Position numbers and translations under genes: made by a program. 64,000 nucleotides of DNA from Crambe crambe (Eukaryota > Porifera > Demospongiae > Poecilosclerida > Crambeidae). The stretch is from NCBI GenBank assembly GCA_963924555.1, contig OZ004593.1, positions 3,778,480-3,842,479 on the forward strand. The letters are read 5' to 3'. How positions within the stretch are numbered: the first letter of the stretch is position 1; each line of letters opens with the position of its first letter. Positions 46,024-57,239 of the stretch are shown here, piece after piece. Under the pieces are notes generated by a model. That model had not been told where the DNA came from and did not search any database. It saw only the letters and a program-made list of their open reading frames with translations.

Positions 46024-46287
46024 TTATGCAGGCAGCCTATACAAGTACAGAAAATTCCAAATTGGTTTGGCAACGACTCCCACTCTTTCTTTTCTGAAAT
46101 GGAGTAACCTGTGCTGCTTACCTGGTAAAAGATCAATGAAATGCTGGCAATTATGGACACTTACAGGCTCACCTGCACAAAGTGAAGAGTGAAGCTGCAT
46201 GGAAGAGAGACCACAATCATTACCACCACTCTGGGTTTCAGATATCAACAAAATTAAAGCATACATGATGTGATTCATTGCTTTCAA
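46024..46287 (-). pseudogene. Ulp1-like (C48) cysteine protease fragment of a transposon
   Basis: The minus frame contains ETQSGGNDCGLSSMQLHSSL followed by CAGEPVS and, after a gap, KERVGVVAKPIWNF. The block QSGGxDCGL holds the conserved Q, D and catalytic C of Ulp1-type proteases carried by many invertebrate DNA transposons. The normal hydrophobic FAIAFA-type segment after DCGL is altered, and no upstream catalytic His block is recognised, so I regard it as a remnant. Confidence 0.6.
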
Positions 46288-46431
46288 TGTCTCTAACAGA
46301 TATTTTTGAAGAGAATGGAAGCAAGTTGCTTCTTCAAATGTACGTGCTCTGAACCTTCAAAATGCCCATTTGCAGTAGGCATTATTAGACTGCCTATAGC
46401 CCTGCTAATCATTATTCTAAATAAAAAAGAA

Positions 46432-46610
46432 AAGTAGGGATGGCTGTGTGTGGTTCAAAAAAGTTCAGCAACAAGAGAGTGAACTCCAGTCAAGTAACCC
46501 CTTACAATCACCAACTACGAGCTACTTCACTCCATGCAAGACAGGCCAAGATTAGTTGGTGATGGGTAAGGGATTACTTGACTAGCCCTATTAGTCAAAG
46601 TTCATCCTTG
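46432..46610 (+). repeat. GGATGGCTGT-type palindromic MITE
   Basis: It begins AAAAGTAGGGATGGCTGTGT, contains AAAAAAGTTCAGCAACAAGA and CAGTCAAGTAACCCCTTAC, and returns as GTAAGGGATTACTTGACT. Same family as 13596-13832. Confidence 0.75.
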
Positions 46611-46619
46611 CCACCCTTG

Positions 46620-48990
46620 TGGTCCATGTTCTCTCTGTAAACAAGTACTCCCATCCATCTTCATGGAATACCTCTATTATAGAGAAACTCAGTTAGAGAA
46701 TGTGGATGAGGCAAGTTGTATCTGTAAGCTATATGGAAGGAATTATGTAGAGCGAAATGATATATCACTGGATCATTCCAATGCACCACGATGTAGACAA
46801 TATATTAAGGGCCCAAGCAGGCAGTGCCTAGATCCCCAAACCACTAAGTTCATTTCTCTATTCATGGTAACATTGAAATGATTATTACATCAAGAGATGA
46901 TACTAGGCACTAACTGTTATAACGCTCACCTTTCAATCATAAACCAGAAGCCATGATCATGTTTTACTTTAACAAGTGAACTCTGTGGGGGCAGAGAGGG
47001 ACATAGATAATACAATGAAATGTGTGTGAAAGAAGAGGTACTAGAAGAGCATAAAGATTCAGTGTTTGAGATCATGTTATAACTTTTTTTTAATTGCAAG
47101 AGTTACAAAAGACATCCCCATCCCCAGAACAAATTTCAGTGACATGTGATGCCAGGTCAATACAATACAACACCCAGTGATCTTACTGTATGAATGTACA
47201 GGAATATACGTATGAGGTGATGGCCAAAATTAGTCTATTGAGCAAGCATCTCTTTGGTACTTTGACTTACTTGCATCTTTTATTGCTTCTTTCATAAATA
47301 GATCATAAGTATCGGTCAGTAGTACAACTTTCACCACGTGCCCACAAATTATTATTCTCCTTTAAGAGTTGGACGTTCACTGAAAGAATTTAAACCAACG
47401 AAGGACAAGGAAAGGAAGTGAAATAGGATTCTTATTAAAGTAAAATATTGGGTGGTTTGCATTAGAGAGTACGTCCCATTTGCTTATCATGTTTTAAATC
47501 TATTATCAAAGAAATTCAACAGGCAAACACATTTCATGACTGCATATTAGCTGAGTGCAAGAAAATCCTCACACACACATTGTTGCAGAAGAGATGTTAC
47601 AACTCGTACCTTCTATGCTCACAAAGAAACCAGCTTTTCACCACCGATGTCAGCTAAACTGCTCTTTCAGTATCCTCAGAAAGAGTTGTGTATCCAGAAC
47701 CCTTACTGTGAATCAATGCAGATGAAGGTGATTTGCGAATGTGGCTCCACTGCTTAAATACCCCAGGCCAACGAAAATTGATATTCTCTCCTGATACAGA
47801 TGTGTATCACATTATAGGTTTATTATCACAGTTTATTCCTGGGAGTTCCAACTGAACAAGAGTTACACTATAACACTGAAAATGCTAGGATCCTGAATCT
47901 GAATGCCCTCCTTACTGCTATCTCTGGTGATTACGCTTTGAACTCTATTACAACTACAGTCACTTCAGACACTGTCTGTACAGGCTCCTTTTTTCATGGA
48001 ATCGGGAAAGTCAGTTTTCTCTCTACATTCTACCGCTTTGCTTCCTTCATTAATGATGACTGTGTGGTTCCCTAGGACGAGTGACAGCAGATCGTGTCTT
48101 CTACTCATTCCTCCGACTAGTTGGCTGTGCATATTTCAGAGTACATTCATCAGGATTTCAGCGATCTTCACCAGTCACCCTCTTTTATTCAGTGACTTGC
48201 ACTATATCAATGATTGGAGATCATCAGGAGAACAGTGTGGGAGCGAGCAGACACACAAGATAAGACCATGCCATCTATTGAAGCTCAAAAGCTCCATTGG
48301 AATCGCTCCCTGAGGTATTAGAGATGTGGCATCAGGCAACTTCCAAACAACACTTGGGTATAATTTTAGTATTAGCTTGTGTTAGCTATTTAAAATTCGA
48401 GCAGATTAATTTTTTTTTCTCTCGTGCAGAAATTACCTCCTATGGCTGGAACTGGTTGGATCGAAAACTTCAAATTGTCTGGGACATTCTTGAAAACATG
48501 GCAAGAGTTCAGGAGAGGTTGGATTTTGTTTTCAGTGGGTTGTAGCTGCAAACTGACAAGCATAACAAAGCTAATGCATGAAGAGCAGGAAGCAATGTGG
48601 ACCAGGATGAAGGTGTGTCAACCGTGGCAACAGTCTCAAATCATCCTGAAGCAGTGATATAATTATTGTGTGACATTTGCATTTTACAATACTTAATTCC
48701 TACTGTATATTACAGCACAAGATCCAGCTAGAATCTGAAGTGTCCATTGTTTAGCAGCTAGGAACGAAAATTCTAGCAAGAAACACTGTGACATGATGAA
48801 ATTAACAGGGGTAACATCTAGCTGAATTTCAATAGCTAGCTTGCAACAATGCAGTAATACTTACCTTCTACCCGCAAAATACCAGCGCGCACACTTTGAG
48901 TACAATTCATGACGTCATCGTTAAATATCGCGCGCGCGATTATAAACTAGACTGTTGCCATAGCGCGCGCGGCCTGCTATGCATATGCTA
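46620..48990. other. 2.4-kb stretch without recognised gene
   Basis: Open frames of 60-105 codons exist (for example 47996-48313 and 48297-48545 on the plus strand) but overlap each other, show no domain and lack consistent splice sites. A CG-alternating cluster (TCGCGCGCGCGA and GCGCGCGCGG) at 48925-48972 is striking in this CpG-poor window. Confidence 0.4.
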
Positions 48991-49002
48991 GCAAGCATAG
49001 TG

Positions 49003-50421
49003 GAACATTAGTAGGCTTCATTGATTTAGGTAGAGCAAATCATGACATAGAATTGCTGGTTAGTGGAAAGAACGTTGGAAAACAACTTGCTGACCATGTC
49101 TTTGTTTTCATGGCAAGATCAGTCTTCAAGCCATCGTTGTCGGTGCCAATAGCTCATTATTTCAGTTTGAATCTCAATGATACGACTGGGATATTATACA
49201 GTTCAAGTGCTTCAATGGCCTCCCATACCAATGGTATTTCATTCACAAAATAATTTAAGATAACATAGCTAATTATGCATGCATGTGAGCTGTATAGCTG
49301 TATGAGTCAAGAATAAATATAGGTATACCTTTGACCAGTGATGGGGCCAAATCAAATAGAAGATTTTATCGTATGTGTCAGAAAAGAAAGACTGATTTGC
49401 CATTCAAATCCATCAACCCGTACAGAGATGGTCATGGATTGTACTTTTTCTGTGATGTGCCACACCTCCTGAAAACAACCAGGAATTGTTTCAGCAATTC
49501 TTTCTCTCATTCCTGTAGTAGCAAGTGAGTAACGTACATGGATAATATAAATCTTATCATTATTTTATCAACTCATAGAAAAATGGACAGGACATTTCAT
49601 GGAAATCAATCCAGCACCTCTACTTTAGTGAAAATACCACTAACACACCAGGTGTTAGGATATGTTCAAAACTTACAAGAGACCATGTGTGGTTAACATC
49701 ATATACAAGAATGAGGGTTTACTTTGCAGCCCAAGTTAGTTGATAACAGTTGCAATTATTATAATTATTATAATTAATTGCTATAATAGGTGATGAGTGA
49801 AAGCGTAGCATGTGCATTGGAGATGATTAGCAGGGAAAAAACTAGGGAAACGCGAAAGTTTATTAGGATGATTGACATATTCTTTGATTGTCTGAATGTT
49901 AGGGGTCCTAAAGTGGCTCTATTGAAAAGGAAGGACAATTTAAAGCCGTATACTAGCCCTATCGATGAGAGATTTAAGGTATAGTAAAAATATATATAAC
50001 TCAATATTGAATGTACAGATCCAATTCTTAATAGTGGCTGAAAGAAGATTTTATTGCTTGAATGAATGGGAGAATGAGGTCAAAACCTTGCCTCTAAGTA
50101 AAAAAGAACAACAGAGACGATGCTTGAGTAGAGAAACATTGAAAGGAATGAAGATTACCAGTAAGTATAATCCATGTAGCTTTAATAATTATATCATCAT
50201 TATTATAATGTATAGTCAGTTCATTTACTGAATTGGGGCCTCAATTGTTGCAATTGGATGGAGTGAAATACTTGATGAGTGAAGTTTTTTCTCAGGACCC
50301 ACTCGAAAGGTATTTCAGCAGGCAGCGTCATCAAGGTGGAAGCTGTGACAATCCTACTGCTTATCTCATCCCATATAATGCATCAACCCTAGTGCAGCAG
50401 AAATCAATCTACAGAACCTAA
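49003..50421 (+). pseudogene. P-element/THAP9-type transposase, C-terminal part
   Basis: Exons at about 49003-49250, 49321-49526, 49578-49735, 49786-49978, 50019-50160 and 50215-50421 are joined by short GT-AG introns. Landmarks in order are VGFIDLG, SGKNVGKQLADHVFVFM, LTSDGAKSNRRF, LYFFCDVPHLLKTTRN, KLTRDHVWLTSY with MRVYFAAQV, FFDCLNVRG, and the end block FSQDPLERYFSRQRHQGGSC with DNPTAYLIPYN. This is the RNase-H-like catalytic domain with its GTP-binding insertion and C-terminal helical part as in Drosophila P transposase and vertebrate THAP9. The N-terminal THAP zinc finger was not found upstream, and the frame after HYFSLNLN drifts before the next exon. So it is a truncated, probably dead copy, although its 3' half is intact. 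Confidence 0.85.
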
Positions 50422-51695
50422 AAACAATGAATGTGCAAAAGGAAGATGAGAAAGATATCCAGTCGGTCTCTGAACCACTTCGAAAAAGGTCAAGAAAATC
50501 CTGACAATTCGACCTTTACTTGGCAAATTATACATCAGCATTTTACAATGATTGGTGCATGGCTGATACATCAGGGGTGGATCCAGGAATTTGAAAAGGG
50601 GGGGGTGGCACGATGCCCATGTGCCCGTAAGACCACTGCCCACTGCCAGGGTTCCATTAAGGAAATTTTAATTTGGGGTTGAAGGTAGGCTTATCTAGGA
50701 GGGACTGGGGCCTGGGACAATTTTGAGTTTTTGATTGCAATTTGAGGCAAAAACAAGACCAGTGCATCGGTATTATTATGCTACTAATTTTTATGAACAT
50801 AATTGAAATGAGAGGGGGGCCACCCCTGTACATTTATCACATAGCTGGATGAACACACACAAACAAACATTATATGGAATAACATAGCTATACAAACAAG
50901 GTAGTTTATGTGTCCTTTGTTTCTGGCTTCAGAGTTTTCCTTGTACCTTTTTTGTATTTATTAACTTCAAATTGCATTGTCCAAGTTTTTGTAAATGAAA
51001 AACCGCTACCCAAAGATGTGCAATATCTTTCAATAACTCAATACTATACTGCTCGTACTTGATGGGAATGCTGTCAGCAATACCTTCCCAGCATCTCAGA
51101 ATTGCCTGATCCGACAGTACAAGTTCGCTGATAAGTGAACAAAGATTTTCTTCAGCTGTATAATTTGTTGTTTGAAGTTCTTATCTGACAATCATTTCTA
51201 TCGACTCAATCAAATTGTATACATCCTCGTTCACACGGTAAAGACGACTACGATCGATCATTTCAGACCACTGTGAACTGTGGTCAGATAAGGTGCATGG
51301 CAAGCTAAGCTGTTGCTCAGCTTTCATCTTCTCTAGTACATTGATGAACAGATGTCTTTTTTCCTGCCATCGGGATTCTTTGTATTCTTCTTAGCCTTTT
51401 TTAGGAGTTTAACAGCAACATACCCTGCCATGTACCTTATGTACGTATTCTAGTATATCTATGATATCTCGAATTCCAGTTGACATGACCAGAGAGTGCT
51501 CGCCAACTAGGGTATGTTCGTGTAACATATTCAATCGGCGAGCGAAGCAGTTGGTGAAAGTAATTTGTACTTTGTCTTACTAAGATATTGCAGCTGCATA
51601 CATAGGAGGCTGTATAATGCTTACCACAAGCACTTAGAAAGCATAGCTCCACTTAGAGCCACTATGACAAAATGCTGTAGAAAGCAATCTTAGCG
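50422..51695. other. Intergenic region after the P-like transposase
   Basis: No further gene is recognised. A G run (GGGGGGGTGGC) is at 50598. At 51470-51545, TTGACATGACCAGAGAGTG and CAATCGGCGAGCGAAGC recur at 53545 (direct) and 56105-56170 (inverted), marking another dispersed repeat edge. Confidence 0.4.
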
Positions 51696-53644
51696 CCTCT
51701 ATGACAAAATGCTGTAGAATGCAATAAGCTCATTTGTGGGGTCAAAGGTCAAATGAACATATGCACATGCGTATTATTAACTATGCCCGCTAGCTATTGA
51801 CGTACGTATATATATAGCGGATTTACGTTACGTTCGAATATTAGGTATGCCGTGCAAAGGAAGCTTATACTTTGTGCGTACATACATTTACAGTGCCACA
51901 GGCTTAAAGAGTAGAACTTTTGTATTTTTCATGTTTCTGTGTTCCAGAGTTTATATTTTCTAAGCTACAGGTCAGAGGGGTCTGAAACTCAGCAAGGATA
52001 TAAATCAGCTATCACTCTCACTACATTACAAATATCAATGTTGAAAATGAAACCGTATTGTTTATAAACAACTGCACGCGAAGGTACCTAAAACGGGTGT
52101 GGGATTCACCTTTTTTAGCTCATAATTTCTATAATTCATTTAGTTAAGGTCTACAATCTTGAATATTTCTTCCACTAGCACTAGTATCACCTCTACAGTT
52201 CTCTTTGCCACTCTAGCACAAGGTAAGTTTCCACAATATTCAGTCGAAGCTGTTTTTTCTTCATATTTTTAGGTCCAAATGTGTTTAGATCATATTTTGT
52301 CCAAATATTGTAGTTAAGATTCATTATTTGAAAAGTATGTCCAGCTAGTGTCCAGTTTACATCGCTCCAAAAATAGAGTTCCATCCTTCAACAGTTTCTG
52401 CGTTAAAGCTGTGTTTGTCGCTAGACTGGAGATCGAGCAACGAATCTGTGACGTCACAAGCACCACGTGGCCTCGTTAGTTTGCCGCTATTTTCCCACTG
52501 TAGCAGCTAGAGATCTGTAAAACGATGGCAATCGACATGTTAGCAATTTTTTTAAGCTAAGACAGGGGTCTGCAACTTATATTTTCTTTCTACAGGTCTG
52601 CAAACTTACAGCGGGAAAATGGCGCTAAACTAGCGAGGCCGGCACGTGGTGCTTGTGACGTCATGATTTGTTGCTGAATCCGAGCTTTTATTCCGGTCTA
52701 GCGACAAACACAGATGTAACACAGAAACCGTTGAATGATGGAACTCTATTTTTGGAGCGATGTAAACTGGACACTAGCTGGACATGCTTTTCAAATAATG
52801 AATCTTAACTACAATATTTGGACAAAATATGATCTAAACACATTTGGACCGAAAAATATGAAGAAAAAACAGCTTCGACTGAATATTGTGGAAACCTACC
52901 TTGTGCTAGAGTGGCAAAGAGAACTGTAGAGGTGATACTAATGATACTAATGCTAGTGGAAGAAATATTCAAGATTGTAGACCTTAACTAAATGAATTAT
53001 AGAAATTATGAGCTAAAAAAGGTGAATCCCACACCCGTTTTAGGTACCTTCGCGTGCAGTTGTTTATAAACAATACGGTTTCATTTTCAACATTGATATT
53101 TGTAATGTAGTGAGAGTGATAGTTGATTTATATCCTTGCTGAGTTTCAGACCCCTCTGACCTGTAGCTTAGAAAATATAAACTCTGGAACACAGACACAT
53201 GAAAACTACAAAAGTTCTACTCTTTAAGCCTGTGGCACTGTTTATTTAATTAAAACCAAGACAAAATGCTGTAGAATGCAATAAGCTCATTTGTGGGGTT
53301 TTGTCAAACGAACATATGCGCATGCGTATTATTAACTATGCCCGCTAGCTATTGACGTACGTACATATACAGCGGATTTACGTTCCGTTCGAATATTAGG
53401 TATGCCGTGCAAAGGAAGCTTATACTTTGTGCGTACATACATTTGATGAGTAAAAAAAAAACAAGACATAAGCTTCCAGCGTACGGCATACGGAATATTC
53501 GAACGGAGCGTAAATCCGCTGTATAAATATATATCTCGAGTTCCCGTTGACATGACCAGAGAGTGGCTGGCTTCGCTCCCCAATAATGCGCATGTTCCAA
53601 TTTTAATTGAGCTAGATTTTTTTCACAGCATTCTGTCATAGAGG
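51696..53644. mobile_element. 1.95-kb nested element with giant palindrome
   Basis: The outer inverted ends are CCTCTATGACAAAATGCTGT (51696) and ACAGCATTCTGTCATAGAGG (to 53644). Inside are direct repeats 51704-51890 and 53261-53444 (ACAAAATGCTGTAGAATGCA to GTGCGTACATACATTT). Between them lies a palindrome with arms 51891 to about 52545 and about 52580 to 53240. Both arms carry the same open frame (MELYFWSDVNWTLAGH...), at 52193-52384 minus and 52735-52929 plus. A further small hairpin occurs at 53385-53520. No transposase is recognised. Confidence 0.75.
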
Positions 53645-56600
53645 GCTAGGATTATTAAAGTCAATTGTAGGCATTTGGCTTATCTAAGTATTTACAGCTT
53701 TTTATTTATGGACCTTCCTGGTTAGAATCAACACTCACATGACTCTAGTCTCTGACAGCAATATCAAGCACTGGACCCTATCAGCTACTTTTATTGCTTA
53801 ATTGCTTACTATCAAATGTTGCACATTGCTACAGATACTTCATAGCAAATGAAAATCTTCTAAAGAGTTGAAGATGCTTACTCGCTAACTGAATGTTTAA
53901 CATTGCCCTAGTCATCTAGCCACTGAGCATATCCTATAGAGAACAGTAGTATCACAACTAGGGTAATATTTACCATATCGCGTAATCACAATTATCGCGT
54001 AGTCATATTAAGTCCCCATAGGCAATCATGGAATATGATGATTTAGTGCAGCAGCGAGCGAGATTACTCTCAGGTCATGACTCATTGAAATTGTAAATAT
54101 ATATATATCTAGGTTTACACTCCAAAATGCTTCGGGCGTACGTATGGTACACCCGAAATTATTATTTTTACGTATCCTGAATTTTTTTTTTCATAATATA
54201 TGTGAATAAAAATTAAGAGTCAGTAAATCTTGTGGGATACATCCCTTGTTCCACGGATGCATAATTAACAGCAGCATATGAGAGATTGCATCTTAGCCAG
54301 GTTATTGACTACTGAATATGGCTTATTTTCTTTATGGGCTAGCATAACTGCTAATCTTACTTAATAATATATTCTGCTAGGACACCTGTTTTAATTTTGT
54401 GTACCTGTATCACTTTCCTGAAAGTAAATATTAGATTGAGTTTCATGCCCTCATACTTAAAATGTAGTGAACTTTACATGTATTCACGAGTTTCAACATA
54501 TAATTGCGGACCTATTTAAAAAAAGTGAAGTGACCCAAATTTATATTCATATTCCTTCATGTCCTCAACCTAAATGTGTGCATTCTTTTGCCTAGAAAAA
54601 GAAAAAGCTTAATGATTACTTAATAATATGTTCCTCAAGGACGATCGACTGAGTGCTTATAAATATTTACTTTTTTTTATGTATCGAGCTACCCGCAACT
54701 TACATGTTTATTGACTCCGACAGAAATATCAAGCAATTAAGCTGCTGACTTGCTAACTTTAAAATGATGCACATTGTTATAGTAATCGTAGGCTTATTTA
54801 ATACTTTGTTGTAGCACTAACTTACTTGCCGCTCTCTATCAAAATTAATGTTGCACATTACCTAGTTTTATTACAACGAGCGAGCAAACTCTCTGGTCAT
54901 GACTCATTGAAATTCTAATTAGGAGCGAGCCATAAATTTATATGTATATATGGTAAAGTGCGCCAATAACGAAAATACCGACAATACGTGTACGCAGCTG
55001 TATGTGCTAAATAGCCCCAAAATAGTGTGCCAAATTTCTGAAAAAATATAGCCAATTGGTAAGTTTAAACAATTCAAAGAGTGTGCTAGTATAGTTCTAA
55101 AAAAGCATAGTTCTCAAAAAGGCTGGTATCTCAAGTATTAGAGGGTACAATGGTAGTTAGACTTTATGGAACTCTGGAGCTTGAATATAAGTTTTTTCAA
55201 CTAATCTGTTAGGTAGCGATCATTCATATGTTCGTATGTATGTTTTTAAGTACCTATTAAAAATCATGTCAATGTAACTTTCTTCAGATTACCCATTGCT
55301 GGCAGTCTTTCAAAGCTATAGTAAAGAAGGCTACTATAATGTAGCAACTAGTACTGTAACTTTTTAAATATTTAATTCATATTAGAATAAGAAAATGATA
55401 AGCACTGATAGTATACAAATATATACATCCTATTCATCGTGAGATTTGTTGTGATATACTTGTTTTGGTGGATCGTGATGAAGACTAAAGCTGCCCCAGT
55501 GTATCCTTTTCTGCCCCTGATAATAGAAGGTATGTCATCTCCTCACATAAGAGAAACAACATAGTGAAATGGCTTCTTACACCATCAATGCCAAATTGCA
55601 TGCCATCTCAAACCTTGCACAAAATTACAACTACTTGAGTACATATGGTCAACTAGTATCTTACATTTTACACCAAAAGTAAGGCACATAGACTTCTACT
55701 ATAGGAGTGCCACGAACCTTTTTAGTCACCTTTTTCCATGTTTTACTTCAATGGCAACAGATAATTGACTAAACTGATGATGAAATACTACAGCTATAGG
55801 TCATTGAGCCTTTAAACTTATCATAATTATTGCTGCGCTGAATACTTTGATTTTCACCCTTTCTTATTTTGTGCAAGTTTTCTTTGTTTGACAGGTACCT
55901 ACACGGATGGTCGATTAATTATATGCGCTCTCATACCCTGTTTCAAATCCTTTGTACGTAGTTTAGTATATCTATGATAATACGCTTGTGCATACGTTCG
56001 AAAGGTGCTCATATCACTTAAAACAAACAGCTAGAATTATCTTTTTTTGTGTATGAAACTGGCAGTATCTTAGCCCAATAAGTCAAAGTTGATTTTCACA
56101 TATTGCTTCACTAGCCGATTGAATATGTTACACGAACATACCCTAGTTTGCGAGCGAAGCGAGCCACTAATTGGTCATGAGCTGTCTAAAATTTGATGCA
56201 GTGAGGTCCTGCATCCGTTTATTAATTACGTGATGCTGACATTACCTTTCTAACAAGATTGACTGACTTAATTTTTATCGACATCTCATGTATTTACTTC
56301 ACTGTGGCAGTCTGATACTGTTTTTTTAGCTATACCTTGAAGTTGGTTTTCGCGACTTATTTAGCGAGTAGTCCATTATTCTCTAAAAAAAACTAAGTGA
56401 CAGATGTGATAATGACAATAATGTTTATCCTTGAAGAGACTTATACTAAACTACATTAATTATACATTAACTATAGCTATTTGCTTATCCTCTTAAAATC
56501 GCTAGCAGTCAATAATATCAACCTTAAGTTATGCTGTGTTGGAGACAGTCACTAAATCGAAGTATTAATTGACCATTAATCAATAAGATTTGGTGTAATT

Positions 56601-56715
56601 ATATACTAAGGTTAGGTGACTCCTCAGGGATAGAATGAACTATTTTCCAACCATCAGCCGCTAAACCAAGCTAGGCGCTTAGCTGACTATTTTAGACTAA
56701 CAATAACAATTTGTT
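53645..56715. other. 3-kb stretch without recognised gene
   Basis: I see only repeat fragments: GGTCATGACTCATTGAAATT occurs at 54073 and 54895 with nearby GAGCGAG words, and inverted pieces of the 51.5-kb repeat lie near 56100-56170. Open frames are short and unsupported. Confidence 0.4.
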
Positions 56716-57218
56716 TTAGTTTCTGGTCATGAATTTTATAATTTTATATGAGGTAAGATTAATCGGTGCACTGTAGCAATGTTCTGAGGTCGAGATTCGA
56801 GCAAAGATTCCCATTCGACAAAGATGGACTGGAAGGGCCAACAAATGCTTTATCTCTGATGAATATGGTGAGTTTCGAGTAAATTCAGGAATGAGATGTT
56901 GAATTGCTTCTTCAAGGGATATGTATTCCTCCATAAAGTTTTGAAGCCATTAACAGCACAAGATAACGTTTTTTATTGGTCAACACAAGTACATGCAAAT
57001 TGCTATTCTGCCTTCTTTTAACCCTCACCCTTAATAAAGAAACGTGTTTTTGAAGCATTCGGCTGGTAGCCGAAACCAACAATATTGCAAGCAGTTCCAT
57101 TGGTCTCAAATAAGATCGAAGTTAACCTGTATTGTGCCTTCAGAGGAAGAGATTTATCAATCATCACTGATGATTCATCTGATTGAAACCCTTTTGTGTG
57201 CTTGTTGTGTAGTACCAT
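56716..57218 (-). pseudogene. Reverse-transcriptase-linked retroelement remnant
   Basis: Two disconnected minus-strand pieces are diagnostic. The first is IVGFGYQPNASKTRFFIKGE (in the frame 57018-57218), resembling the GFGYxPNAxKTWLLVK motif of a family of aquatic-animal retroelements. The second is EEYISLEEAIQHLIPEFTRN then LLALPVHLCRMGIF (in 56716-56934), resembling the downstream LALPxRLGGMGI motif. Frameshifts and stops separate them and most of the intervening protein is missing, so this is a short dead fragment. Confidence 0.55.
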
Positions 57219-57239
57219 AAGTAGAACGTGATTCTATCG

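Noticed and set aside
47996-48657. Several overlapping plus-strand frames before the transposase, possibly its missing THAP exon
   Set aside because: No C2CH zinc-finger pattern is visible and the frames overlap without coherent splice sites.
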